A stretch of DNA of 34,042 nucleotides from Anaerolineae bacterium (GCA_030123675.1 JASJYH010000019.1:1-34042); one strand, 5' to 3'. Shown: positions 25,690 through 33,678, numbered from the stretch's first letter. The notes: a model not told the origin generated them from the sequence alone. Translations and numbers: made by a program.

Positions 25690-26079
25690 ATGACACGCTA
25701 TTCCCTCAGTTTACCCCCGGCACTTAAAAGCGAAGCCGAACAAATGGCAAAACAACAGGGCATATCCCTGAATCAATTCATTCTTTGGTCGGTGGCCGAG
25801 AAGGTTGGTGCGCTTGCACATGGGCTGGATGACCCCGAGTTCCCCGGCATCACCTACCGGCGCGGCGCGTCTCGTCAGCCGATGCCGGTGCTGCGCGGCA
25901 CAGGTCTGCGTGTACAGACGGTAGCAATTGCAGCCGGCAAATGGAATATGTCTACAGCTGAGATTGCGAAAGAGTATGATATTCCTGAAAACCAGGTAAA
26001 AGAAGCGCGGGCTTTTTACGAAGCCCACCGCGCCGAAATTGATACAGACATTGAATCCGAATCGGCGCTGGCCCCTTAG
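25690..26079 (+). CDS. Antitoxin: ribbon-helix-helix plus DUF433 protein
   Basis: 129 residues. The N-terminus RYSLSLPPALKSEAEQMAKQQGISLNQFILWSVAEKVG (about 3-41) is a ribbon-helix-helix DNA-binding unit. The C-terminal part, PVLRGTGLRVQTVAIAAGKWNMSTAEIAKEYDIPENQVKEARAFYEAH, is DUF433-like, a fold found in VapB-type antitoxins. It should neutralise the partner at 26079 and repress the shared promoter. The frame is open back to 25591, but the ATG at 25690 starts directly at the ribbon-helix-helix motif and follows the operator. Its stop overlaps the toxin start by one base (TAGTG). Confidence 0.85.
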   Translation: MTRYSLSLPPALKSEAEQMAKQQGISLNQFILWSVAEKVGALAHGLDDPEFPGITYRRGASRQPMPVLRGTGLRVQTVAIAAGKWNMSTAEIAKEYDIPENQVKEARAFYEAHRAEIDTDIESESALAP

Positions 26080-26435
26080 TGACAAATCTGCGCTTGCACC
26101 TGGATGCGGATGCCTCCATCAGGGCTCTGCAAAAAGCGTTGCGTGCGCGCGGCCATGATGTGACCCGAACACCCACAAAGTGGATGCCCCTGGACGCTGA
26201 TGACCGCACCCAACTGCTGGGTGCAGCGGCGCAGAGCCGTATCCTTTTCACGTTCAACATCCGCTCTTTTCAAGAGCTGGCTAAGAGATATCCTACGCAT
26301 CATGGATTGGTGCTGGCTGCGCAGAGCCGCTGGAAGCTGCGCGAGTTGATCGAGGCGCTCGACCAAATGCTGAATGAGACCGAGAGTGCAACATGGGTCG
26401 GTCAGGTGCGTTGGCTCAATACCTGGAAGGAATAA
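26079..26435 (+). CDS. DUF5615-type PIN-like toxin
   Basis: 118 residues starting at a GTG that overlaps the antitoxin stop. The N-terminal LRLHLDADASIRALQKALRARGHDV has the Asp-rich strand of PIN-like DUF5615 proteins (Asp9, Asp11), with a further acidic set at PLDADDRTQLLGAAAQSRILFTFN and a C-terminal ELIEALDQML helix. DUF5615/DUF433 neighbours are known as a predicted VapC/VapB-like module; the toxin is presumed to be a metal-dependent RNase. The activity is not proven here. The order antitoxin then toxin, with 1-nt overlap, is standard for such pairs. Confidence 0.8.
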   Translation: MTNLRLHLDADASIRALQKALRARGHDVTRTPTKWMPLDADDRTQLLGAAAQSRILFTFNIRSFQELAKRYPTHHGLVLAAQSRWKLRELIEALDQMLNETESATWVGQVRWLNTWKE

Positions 26436-26849
26436 CTAGCGCTGCGCTCATGAATCCCTGGAAACCAAAATCGCGCCAATTTGTACTGAACGAATCGCCC
26501 TGGTCCACCTTCTGGGGCAGCGATGACTTTCTCAGTCCGGCGGCCTTGGTCAGCGCGCCTCGCTTTTTCTTTGACAGCCGGGATGAAGCTGCAAGCGAAT
26601 TGCATGCTCACTCGGAGGGGGTCAACCGCTTTACGGATATATTGTATCCGCGCCTGATCGCGCCGACAGATTTTACAAAACACTCATTACTGACCAGCAC
26701 AGACTACGCTTTGAATGAACTCTAAGAAAACCAATCGCCATTTGCCTACATCGCGTCGAGTAAAATCTCCCGCATTTCAATAAGCAGTGCTATAATTTTT
26801 TACGAAAGAAACAGGATGGATTTTAATTCCAATTCAAAGGTGCAAATAA
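26436..26849. other. Non-coding stretch holding a sdhB relic (414 bp)
   Basis: No intact gene. The only recognisable content is the partial sdhB copy at 26510-26598 (separate entry). A TATAAT-like hexamer lies near 26789-26794, upstream of the FkbM gene. A frame of 110 codons (26393-26725) runs through it but has no start or upstream signal of its own. Confidence 0.55.
26510..26598 (+). pseudogene. Degenerate internal fragment of sdhB
   Basis: These 89 nt align without gaps to sdhB positions 25333-25421 with 10 mismatches by my count (about 89% identity). The translations match as FWGSDDFLSPAALVSAPRFF against FWGNDDFLGPAALVSAHRFV. No Cys-rich Fe-S segment, start or stop of sdhB is present around it, so it is a relic of a partial duplication and not a functional gene. 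Its reading frame remains open. Confidence 0.85.
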
Positions 26850-27596
26850 ATGTTAGGGAAACTACAGGTATGGATTGTAGGAGAATTCATTAAACTCAAT
26901 GAGAAATTTATATTCAACAAAAGGCTGCTTAAGTTCTATAAGAGGGTACTCGACAAAAAAATCAACCTTGTAATTGATGTCGGGGCAAATTCCGGTCAGT
27001 CGATTGACTTGTTCTTAGAACTGAATCCAAATTGTAAAATAATAGCTTTTGAGCCTAATCCCAAATTGGCTCATAATTTGAAACTTAAATATTCGGATAA
27101 CCCCAACATCCAATCATTCCAAATTGGAATAAGTGACACAGTCGGCAAGAAGACTTTTCACGAGAACGTTTTCGATGCCACCTCAACATTAGAGCAATTA
27201 AAGATGACTTCGAATTATCTCAAAAAAAAGTCGCTTTTTTTGGGAGTGAAGCCAGATAAACTTGTGGTAGAAAGTTACCCTATAGAAGTGACAACCCTTT
27301 CGGACTTTATCAATGATCACTGCACAGAACCAATTGACATACTGAAAATTGATACCGAAGGACACGAATATGCATGTCTTGTTGGGTTGTTCAAAAGTCA
27401 ACTAAGCCAAGATATTGAATTCATACAGTTAGAAATACATTATGACGATATGTACTTGAACGGGAAGTCTTTGAAAGAAATTACTGAGCTTTTGAATAAA
27501 AATGGTTTTGGATTTGAAACAAAAGTCAATCATGGGTTTGGCAGTTTTGAAGATGTTGTTTTTAGAAGAAACAATAAACAAGAACCTGGGCATTAG
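26850..27596 (+). CDS. FkbM-family SAM-dependent methyltransferase
   Basis: 248 residues. The core is the Rossmann methyltransferase motif VIDVGANSGQSIDLFLELNP (about 40-60), then IIAFEPNP for the SAM ribose acid, then VESYPIEVTTLSDFI and the FkbM signature ILKIDTEGHEYACLVG (about 172-187). FkbM enzymes O-methylate sugars, polyketides or other small molecules. The downstream glycosyltransferases suggest a sugar or cell-surface polymer as substrate, which is inference. The sequence is AT-rich with many A and T runs, unlike the GC-richer genes on both sides, which points to recent acquisition. AAGGTG precedes the ATG at 26850. Following genes are GC-richer again. Confidence 0.88.
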   Translation: MLGKLQVWIVGEFIKLNEKFIFNKRLLKFYKRVLDKKINLVIDVGANSGQSIDLFLELNPNCKIIAFEPNPKLAHNLKLKYSDNPNIQSFQIGISDTVGKKTFHENVFDATSTLEQLKMTSNYLKKKSLFLGVKPDKLVVESYPIEVTTLSDFINDHCTEPIDILKIDTEGHEYACLVGLFKSQLSQDIEFIQLEIHYDDMYLNGKSLKEITELLNKNGFGFETKVNHGFGSFEDVVFRRNNKQEPGH

Positions 27597-27650
27597 CGGA
27601 GTTCCTGTGTCCTGCTCTCCAGTCAACTACTTCCAACAAGGCCCGCTCAA

Positions 27651-29018
27651 ATGACATCCAAACGGGCAACCCTCATCTGGGGTGTTCTTACGATTCTAGT
27701 GCTGGCCAGCCTGGTGGGTATTTGGCTTTGGCGCGGCGCGCTCGGTTTCGAGACCGCCATCCAGAGCGGGCCGTACACCAACCTGCCAGTCACACTGGCA
27801 TCCGTTGCGACGGTATGGCTACTGGGCGGTCTTTTCCTGTATCTGCTTTCATCCAAACGAATTGATCCAAATAACGCCCTCACCTGGGCTGGCTTTTTCC
27901 TGGTCGCGCTGGTCTATCTCAACCTGCTGCGTGAACGCACCGAATACGGTGACGTGGAATACTACATCGACGCAGCCTTCAAACTGGCTGTGGAGGGCGC
28001 GCTGCCGATCGATTATTATTATCCCCCGTTGTGGGCCACGCTGCTGGCATGGCTGGCTCCGCTGGGGAGAGACGGCCTTTTCCTTATGCTCTGGCTGTTC
28101 AACTTGCTGGGGCTGTTTGGCTTTTATTTTCTGCTTGCCAAAACCCTGGCTCATTACGGTTTTTCATCCCACCTAGCCGCGCTGGTCACAGCCGGTTTCA
28201 TGCTCGCCAACGCCCCGGTTCTGCGAACGCTGGTCTATATGCAAATCAACCTGCATGTACTGAACGCCGTCTTTCTCAGCCTGCTCCTGTATCGCCGTTT
28301 CCCGGCCCTGTCCGCGCTGACAATAGCCGTGGCAGTCCATCTCAAACTTTCGCCAGCTGTCTTAGTTCTGGCCTTTCTACTCGAATGGAACTGGCGTTGG
28401 CTGGCTTGGGCGGGCCTGTCCTTTTTGGTGGTGGGCGCTATTCCGCTGGCGACTTATGGGACAGGCCCGTATCTCGATTTCATCCGGAACACGCTTCTAT
28501 TGACGGCAGGTCATGGGCTCAGTTTCCGTGAGAACTCTTTCGAAGGGCTCCTCATGGCGCTGTCTGCCCTCCTGAAACTGTCTCCGGCCTTTATTAGTGT
28601 TGGGACAAATATCGCCAGGGCGCTTTTGTTGATTGCCACGATACTGGTGATGCGCAAAAATATCCAGCGCGAGACTTTTTTCTCAGGCGAGGGCACACGC
28701 CTTTATAATGCCATCCCGGCCCTGCTCATCCTGATGACGTTGGCCGCGCCCGTCCTGTGGGTGCATCACGGCGTTTTTTTGGCCTTATCGTTTTTGGTGC
28801 TGCTCAAAAAATTAGATTCCCCTTCTCAATGGTTTCTTTTCGGCTTCGCCTACTTCTTCGAGTATCTGTTGCCCACCTTTGATTTTTTCCCCTGGTCATA
28901 TGGACGTTTGGCCGCGCCCTTGATTTGTTTGTGGTTGTTGTGGAGAATGCCTGCTCAGGATTCGAGCAGATTCGAAAAAACCAATCGCTGGTTTGAATCG
29001 CTACCCAAACTCATATAA
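27651..29018 (+). CDS. GT87/DUF2029-type membrane glycosyltransferase
   Basis: 455 residues with about ten to eleven hydrophobic helices. The first external loop contains YGDVEYYIDAAFKLAVEGALPIDYYYPPLWATLLAWLAP, the acidic, Tyr-rich loop typical of GT-C membrane transferases of the GT87 (DUF2029) group, where the Asp residues would bind the polyprenyl-phosphate sugar. Known GT87 enzymes are alpha-mannosyltransferases using polyprenyl-phospho-mannose outside the membrane. The sugar is not known here. No membrane-anchored polyprenyl-sugar synthase is in view. It lies 54 nt after the FkbM gene and its end faces the end of the minus-strand glycosyltransferases across 15 nt. Confidence 0.8.
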   Translation: MTSKRATLIWGVLTILVLASLVGIWLWRGALGFETAIQSGPYTNLPVTLASVATVWLLGGLFLYLLSSKRIDPNNALTWAGFFLVALVYLNLLRERTEYGDVEYYIDAAFKLAVEGALPIDYYYPPLWATLLAWLAPLGRDGLFLMLWLFNLLGLFGFYFLLAKTLAHYGFSSHLAALVTAGFMLANAPVLRTLVYMQINLHVLNAVFLSLLLYRRFPALSALTIAVAVHLKLSPAVLVLAFLLEWNWRWLAWAGLSFLVVGAIPLATYGTGPYLDFIRNTLLLTAGHGLSFRENSFEGLLMALSALLKLSPAFISVGTNIARALLLIATILVMRKNIQRETFFSGEGTRLYNAIPALLILMTLAAPVLWVHHGVFLALSFLVLLKKLDSPSQWFLFGFAYFFEYLLPTFDFFPWSYGRLAAPLICLWLLWRMPAQDSSRFEKTNRWFESLPKLI

Positions 29019-29033
29019 AAATTGTTGCCAAGA

Positions 29034-30128
29034 TTACGCGACTGAATTCAAGGCTTCCACAAAGGTTCCGACCATCTTTTCCAGGTTGATTTCCTGGGTA
29101 ACAATTTTATACGACTCAGCCCCCATCTTTCTCAACTGTTTTAAATCAGATAAGGCCCCACGCATTGTAGATACCAGGGCCTTGATATCGCCCGCCGGAA
29201 CTTGCCAGCCATTCTCAGCCCGGACCAGATCGTCCTGAGTACCATCCCCTTTGGCAACGATGATTGGTAATCCATGGCCCATAGCTTCTTGGACGGCCAA
29301 ACCCCCGGTTCCAGGCAGGACGAACAGATCTGCTGCCGTGTAATAAGGGTTTAGTCCGGCCCCATGCCTGGCCCCGACAAACTCCGCGGACGGGAAAACC
29401 TTTTTTGCGAGTGCTTCCAGATTCGCCTTTTCCGGTCCCGCACCAACGATGACGAGCCGGGGCGCATCCGGCATTTGTGTACATGCCCGTAAGAGCGAAT
29501 CGATTCGTTTGCGCGCTTGCAAGCGGCCGACGAAGAGAAGGTTTATTTGCTCGCTAGTCTTCGGTCCTCGGTTCAGCACAGCCGCAGCCGCTGTTGTGAC
29601 TGCATTGTGGGCCACAAAAATCTTTGCCTGCGGGAAACCCAGCGCGGCGTATTCATCCGCACCACGCTGACTATAAGCGATTAGTCCGTCGAACTGGCTG
29701 AGGAACCGCGCCCAGCTTTTTTGGCGGAAGCCGGCTAGAGCGCCCGAAAGAGGCGGAGATCCCAGTCCCCAACCAAGCACTGGACGATTCTGTCGCCGCA
29801 TCCAATTGATAGCTGCGGGGGTAGACAAATAGCGCGGATTGGCTTCCACAATCAATGCCTCGGGATTCCAGTCGGCCAGCCATTGGCGCAAGCCAAGCTG
29901 GTAGCAAAAATAAAACGAGCCTCTCAATAAATGGATGTTGCGGGCAGGCACATATTTCGAGATTTGCAAGTCCCCACTACCAATACCTTCTTGCGAGCGT
30001 GCACTCCCAGCAAACAAGCTCATCCCGCCCGAGCAAACCGAAGCCAGCAAATCAAAAAAGGGCACGCGGTAGGAGGCTAGCACTCGTTGCTGAAACGCCA
30101 AACGCCCGGAGAATGTCAATTTACTCAC
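29034..30128 (-). CDS. Family-4-type glycosyltransferase (GT-B)
   Basis: 364 residues with two Rossmann halves (GT-B). The C-terminal half has NLLFVGRLQARKRIDSLLRA (about 205-224), VIVGAGPEKANLEALA, and the nucleotide-sugar end YTAADLFVLPGTGGLAVQEAMGHGLPIIVA, which holds the Glu-x7-Glu-like donor-site region. Nothing shows the sugar. Transmembrane segments are absent. The start is a GTG with no obvious ribosome-binding site, 15 nt after the upstream gene's stop, so it is probably translated with it. It is oriented opposite to the GT87-like gene. Confidence 0.85.
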   Translation of the reverse strand: MSKLTFSGRLAFQQRVLASYRVPFFDLLASVCSGGMSLFAGSARSQEGIGSGDLQISKYVPARNIHLLRGSFYFCYQLGLRQWLADWNPEALIVEANPRYLSTPAAINWMRRQNRPVLGWGLGSPPLSGALAGFRQKSWARFLSQFDGLIAYSQRGADEYAALGFPQAKIFVAHNAVTTAAAAVLNRGPKTSEQINLLFVGRLQARKRIDSLLRACTQMPDAPRLVIVGAGPEKANLEALAKKVFPSAEFVGARHGAGLNPYYTAADLFVLPGTGGLAVQEAMGHGLPIIVAKGDGTQDDLVRAENGWQVPAGDIKALVSTMRGALSDLKQLRKMGAESYKIVTQEINLEKMVGTFVEALNSVA

Positions 30129-30143
30129 GGGCTATAACCGATC

Positions 30144-31160
30144 TCAATCCTGATCATTGAGTAAAACCTTCAAGTATGACTCTACCATTTTGTCGACGTT
30201 AAGGAATCTTTCTGCCTGCGAACGCGCCGCCAGTCGGTATTCATTCTGCTTGTTTAATACAATTTTGGCCGCTTCTGCTAGGGCTTGTAAATCTGGCGGC
30301 TCAAGTTTCCATGGATTGGCGCCATACGGGCTAAGCTGTCCGGCATCTGCGCCAACCAGTTCGCGCAGAGAACCGGTCTCAAAGCCAACCACGGGCAATC
30401 CACAAGCCAAGGCCTCAATGACCGAGTTTGGACAGGGCGGATTGATCTCAGCTGAGAACAGCAAATGTGAAGAGCGCATCAGCTCAGGAATTTGAACCCG
30501 GGAGATGAGCCCTAGAAATGAAACAGGAATCTTGCTGTTTTTTTCCAGACTCGCTTGCATGCGTTGGTCGACCCTACCCGCAATTGCGAGTTCAATCGGA
30601 ACACTTCCGGAAAGGATTTCCGCCAACCGAACCGCTGCTGTGAGACCGGTATCCAGGCCGCCAGCCAGGCTGCCCTCGACCACCAACAAACGATACGGAG
30701 GGTAGGGTGGGATAGTATCCCGCGCAACAGGCGCATAGGCCTCTAAATCTACCCCGTTTATGATCACAGATTCGGGAGCTCGAGCGGCTCTGTAGCGATC
30801 CTTCCACCAATCTCGAATAAAGTCGCTCTGGTAGATAACGCGATCGACCAAACGATTCCGAATAAAAGCCAACAATGCATTGCCATACTCTGCCCGGATG
30901 GAATACCTCAATCCGCTCCACCGCACGCGTTGGACCCAGTTAATACCATCCAGGCGTTGCACAATCCGCAGGCCACGTTTTTTGGCCCTCCACAATGGAA
31001 GCAGGTGCCGGGTCCCGCCAATGACCAGGATTGCATCCGAGGCCTCGTCGGGGTTGTGAGTTACTTCAAGCCCTCGCTTCCTTAATCCGTCTTCAAATTT
31101 TAGGCGGAAGGAGGCCATCCCACCAGTGCTCACTTTGGGAATAATGCAAATCCTGGACAT
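30144..31160 (-). CDS. Family-4-type glycosyltransferase (GT-B)
   Basis: 338 residues, GT-B fold. The N-terminal part has ICIIPKVSTGGMASFRLKFEDGL, then ILVIGGTRHLLPLWRAKKRGLRIVQRLDG (acceptor domain). The C-terminal half has VVEGSLAGGLDTGLTAA, LAIAGRVDQRM, SHLLFSAEINPPCPNSVIEALACGLPVVGFETGSLRELVG, the donor-binding segment with a Glu-rich EAxxxGxPVV pattern. It would transfer a sugar to a lipid- or saccharide-linked acceptor at the cytoplasmic face. The ATG at 31160 is preceded by TATAAT with a 6-nt gap, so this operon of two glycosyltransferases probably has a leaderless message. Confidence 0.88.
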   Translation of the reverse strand: MSRICIIPKVSTGGMASFRLKFEDGLRKRGLEVTHNPDEASDAILVIGGTRHLLPLWRAKKRGLRIVQRLDGINWVQRVRWSGLRYSIRAEYGNALLAFIRNRLVDRVIYQSDFIRDWWKDRYRAARAPESVIINGVDLEAYAPVARDTIPPYPPYRLLVVEGSLAGGLDTGLTAAVRLAEILSGSVPIELAIAGRVDQRMQASLEKNSKIPVSFLGLISRVQIPELMRSSHLLFSAEINPPCPNSVIEALACGLPVVGFETGSLRELVGADAGQLSPYGANPWKLEPPDLQALAEAAKIVLNKQNEYRLAARSQAERFLNVDKMVESYLKVLLNDQD

Positions 31161-31166
31161 CCGAAT

Positions 31167-31172
31167 ATTATA
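31167..31172 (-). promoter_or_regulatory. TATAAT -10 box, leaderless promoter of the glycosyltransferase pair
   Basis: A perfect TATAAT on the minus strand, then 6 nt (ATTCGG), then the ATG at 31160. The box lies in the 92-bp divergent spacer shared with the kinase gene that starts at 31253. No clear -35 is visible. Confidence 0.5.
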
Positions 31173-31252
31173 CTGTCAGGAGCCAGCGAATTCTACTCTC
31201 TGAAACCCGGCTTATGGTATCCTTAATCCACTCTACCGATCGGAGCCTAATT

Positions 31253-31897
31253 ATGTATGTTGCCATCGAAGGGGTGATCGGCGTAGGGAAAACCACCCTG
31301 GCCCGCCTGTTGCAACCGCACTTTGATGCCGAGCTGCTGCTAGAAGTTTTCGAAGAGAACCCATTTCTCTCCAATTTTTACAGTGACCGTGCCCGGTACG
31401 CGTTCCAAACCCAAATATTTTTTCTCCTTAGCCGTTATCGTCAACAACTCAATACAGTACCAGAGCTGCTATCCAATAGGAAAAATCTGCTATCAGATTA
31501 CACCTTCGCTAAAGATGCCCTTTTTGCAGGCATTAATCTAGAAGGTGACGAATTGGATATGTATAACAAGGTTCATGAAGCACTCGGGGAAAAGATACCC
31601 AACCCTGATTTGATCGTTTATTTGCAAGCCAGCACCGACGTGCTTATGCAGCGCATTGCATTTCGCGACCGTCCATACGAACGCGATATAGAACGAGTCT
31701 ATATCGAAAAACTAAACGAGGCTTACGAATATTTCTTTTCTACTTCATATGAGAGTGTGCCAGTATTGAAAATAAATTCCAATTCCTTAAATATTGTCCA
31801 AACACCGGAACACCTTACGCTTGTTAAAAACCGTATCAATCAAAGCTTGGGCTTGACTCCCTATCAACCGGGATTGCCGATGGCTGACAGGTCCTGA
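31253..31897 (+). CDS. Deoxynucleoside kinase (dAK/dGK family)
   Basis: 214 residues. The P-loop is GVIGVGKTT (residues 7-15), followed by FEENPFLSNFY, SDYTFAKDALFA (the ERS/DR-like substrate region), and a lid with FRDRPYERDI before YIEKLNEAYEYFF. The deoxyadenosine/deoxyguanosine kinases of this family salvage purine deoxynucleosides using ATP. Which base it prefers cannot be told. The frame is open back to 31214, but the ATG at 31253 has GGAG 8 nt upstream and gives the conserved N-terminus. It ends 12 nt before the nucleotidyltransferase-fold gene, so the two are likely one transcript. Confidence 0.9.
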   Translation: MYVAIEGVIGVGKTTLARLLQPHFDAELLLEVFEENPFLSNFYSDRARYAFQTQIFFLLSRYRQQLNTVPELLSNRKNLLSDYTFAKDALFAGINLEGDELDMYNKVHEALGEKIPNPDLIVYLQASTDVLMQRIAFRDRPYERDIERVYIEKLNEAYEYFFSTSYESVPVLKINSNSLNIVQTPEHLTLVKNRINQSLGLTPYQPGLPMADRS

Positions 31898-31909
31898 GGA
31901 AGAACGCCT

Positions 31910-32932
31910 ATGCGAGTAAAAAGGGAATCGCTTATCCGGATTGCAAAAGAGACCGCCCAGGAGCGTGCCTATAATGATAAGAATATCATTGCTGCGTATC
32001 TGACCGGATCTCTATTAAAGGATGAGCCTTTCCTCGGCGGTGTGACGGATATCGACCTGGTATTGGTCACAGATAAAGAAACCTCAAAAAAGCGTCAGAT
32101 TGTCAAATTGACGCATGATTTCCACCTCGATATTTCCTTCCATGCCAAGAATGAATACCAGCCGGCGCGTGAGTTGCGTGTCAATCCCTGGCTTGGATAT
32201 GAACTCTACGACCCACTGCTTTTGCACGAAACTCAACATTTCTTTGAATTCACTCAGGCCTCTCTTCGTGGCGGGTTTGAGTTCCAGGAGCCTGGGCTGG
32301 TGATGGAACGCTGCCGCAAACTATATGACACTAGCCGCAAGATCTGGATCGCCCTGATGGATATTGGCGACCAGTCTGGACCCAAGGATGTCGCGAATTA
32401 TCTACACTCTCTCTACCACGCAGTCAATGTAATCGCTGAGCTGCAAGGGCCGCCCCTGACAGAACGGCGCATGCTCTTAGATTTCCCGGCGCTGGCCGAA
32501 AATGTTGAACGCCCAGGCTTGAGTTATGGGTTTCTGGGTCTGCTTGGAGGCACTGGTTTGGAAGCGGATACATTAGAAGGCTGGCTGCCAGAATGGAAGT
32601 CCATGTTCCAAGCAGCTTTTGAAACTGGCAGAGCGGCCACGCGCATCAATACAGCCAGATTGAACTATTACCAGAAATGCTTTGAATCAATGTTAATAGG
32701 GGCTGACCCAAAAGTGATGTTGTGGCCATTGTTTAACACCTGGACACTTGCCGCTGTCGCCCTCGCCAAAAATGAGACCGCTGCCTGGGAAGGTGTGCGC
32801 AAGAAGTTGGGTTTTTCCGGGAAAGGCTTTGTTGAGCGGATTGAAGGCCTCGATCGTTTTCTGGATGAAATTGATATTCTGCTGGATGAAGTTGCAGAAG
32901 CCAACGGGCTGGAACCATCTACAAGTATGTAA
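31910..32932 (+). CDS. Nucleotidyltransferase-fold protein of unknown specificity
   Basis: 340 residues. The N-terminal third carries the polymerase-beta-like nucleotidyltransferase pattern: TGSLLKD (Gly33-Ser34), then GGVTDIDLVLV with Asp47 and Asp49 as metal ligands, and a third acid in DFHLDISF (Asp74). The rest is helical (about 120-340), reminiscent of the HEPN or substrate-binding helical bundles found behind such domains. The metal-binding acids are intact, so it may transfer nucleotides to a small molecule, protein or RNA. The family cannot be named. It begins with ATGCG after GGAAGAACGCCT, and is probably co-transcribed with the deoxynucleoside kinase. It is followed by the DnaA-box cluster. 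Confidence 0.75.
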   Translation: MRVKRESLIRIAKETAQERAYNDKNIIAAYLTGSLLKDEPFLGGVTDIDLVLVTDKETSKKRQIVKLTHDFHLDISFHAKNEYQPARELRVNPWLGYELYDPLLLHETQHFFEFTQASLRGGFEFQEPGLVMERCRKLYDTSRKIWIALMDIGDQSGPKDVANYLHSLYHAVNVIAELQGPPLTERRMLLDFPALAENVERPGLSYGFLGLLGGTGLEADTLEGWLPEWKSMFQAAFETGRAATRINTARLNYYQKCFESMLIGADPKVMLWPLFNTWTLAAVALAKNETAAWEGVRKKLGFSGKGFVERIEGLDRFLDEIDILLDEVAEANGLEPSTSM

Positions 32933-32990
32933 CTCCAGGCTGCTCTAATCCCAAATAGGGGACTGATAGGGAAGAATCTGTTATCAGAAC

Positions 32991-33345
32991 TGTGGATAAC
33001 TCTCGAAAAACTGTGGATAACCCAACGCGTATGTGGATAACTCTCAGTTGTGGGCAAATAAAAACAAACTCTTTGTAAATGTTAGCCCCCATATACAGGT
33101 GTCCAAAAAATTTAATAGCTTCATATGGATGGCGCACCTTTTCTACTTTTTCTTAGTATTCTATTCACCTTTTATCCACAAATTCAAGATAATAACTTTT
33201 ATTGTTTTCCCGGTATATACGCTACTGTAAAGTCTAACTTTGCCTGCATATAGGGATACTGCTTCACCGGATTATGTTATCCCCATTATCAACAGGCCTA
33301 CTAATACAACTGAATCTATATATTAAATAATATAAATACTTGAAT
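32991..33345. other. oriC: Candidate replication origin (DnaA-box cluster with AT-rich tract)
   Basis: Three exact TGTGGATAA (reverse of the DnaA box TTATCCACA) lie in the same orientation at 32991-32999, 33012-33020 and 33032-33040, spaced 20-21 bp. A fourth exact TTATCCACA lies at 33172-33180 in the other orientation. Near-matches are TGTGGGCAA at 33049, TTATCCCCA at 33277 and TTATCAACA at 33286. An AT-only tract with long A/T runs lies at 33316-33340 and would suit duplex unwinding. The whole 485-bp gap (32933-33417) holds no credible gene. No dnaA or dnaN is in the window, so the function is inferred from boxes and AT content only. Confidence 0.7.
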
Positions 33346-33348
33346 CTC

Positions 33349-33376
33349 TTGATCAAATCTTGTACACTTTTATAGA
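33349..33376 (+). promoter_or_regulatory. Putative promoter of spoVS
   Basis: TTGATC (33349-33354), a 16-nt spacer and TATAGA (33371-33376). It lies directly after the AT-rich part of the origin candidate and about 42 nt upstream of the spoVS ATG. Confidence 0.45.
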
Positions 33377-33417
33377 ACTGTCATTACCCTTTTACGAACA
33401 AAGCTGGGAGGCTTCCA

Positions 33418-33678
33418 ATGGAGCTGATAAAGGTTTCTGCTAACTCCCGTACATCGGCTGTTGCCGGGGCCATCGCAGGTGTCATCCGTGACCATAACCA
33501 CGCGGACGTACAAGCAATTGGCGCTGGAGCTGTCAATCAAGCTGTGAAGGCTTTGATCTTGGCAACAAACTACCTTAGAAACGATGGGATTGAAATTTGC
33601 TGCGTGCCTGAATTTGTGGAGGTAGAGATTGAAGATAAGGTGCGTACAGCAATCCGGTTGGTGGTTGAACCCCGCTAG
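33418..33678 (+). CDS. spoVS: Stage V sporulation protein S homologue
   Basis: 86 residues, the full family length. The sequence begins MELIKVSANSRTSAVAGAIAGVIRDHNHADVQAIGAGAVNQAVKALILA and ends TAIRLVVEPR, closely following Bacillus SpoVS. SpoVS belongs to the Alba-related nucleic-acid-binding superfamily; in Bacillus it affects spore septation and coat, but it also occurs in non-spore-formers, where its role is not known. GGGAGG lies 6 nt before the ATG. It stands next to the DnaA-box cluster, which would suit a DNA-binding function but proves nothing. No sporulation gene is nearby. Confidence 0.95.
   Translation: MELIKVSANSRTSAVAGAIAGVIRDHNHADVQAIGAGAVNQAVKALILATNYLRNDGIEICCVPEFVEVEIEDKVRTAIRLVVEPR

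Noticed and set aside
26393-26725. 110-codon frame covering the sdhB relic
   Set aside because: Only the 89-nt sdhB-like part has meaning; the rest has no family likeness and no start signal.
33033-33230. 65-codon frame in the DnaA-box region
   Set aside because: It overlaps DnaA boxes and is hydrophobic by AT bias; no ribosome-binding site or family match.
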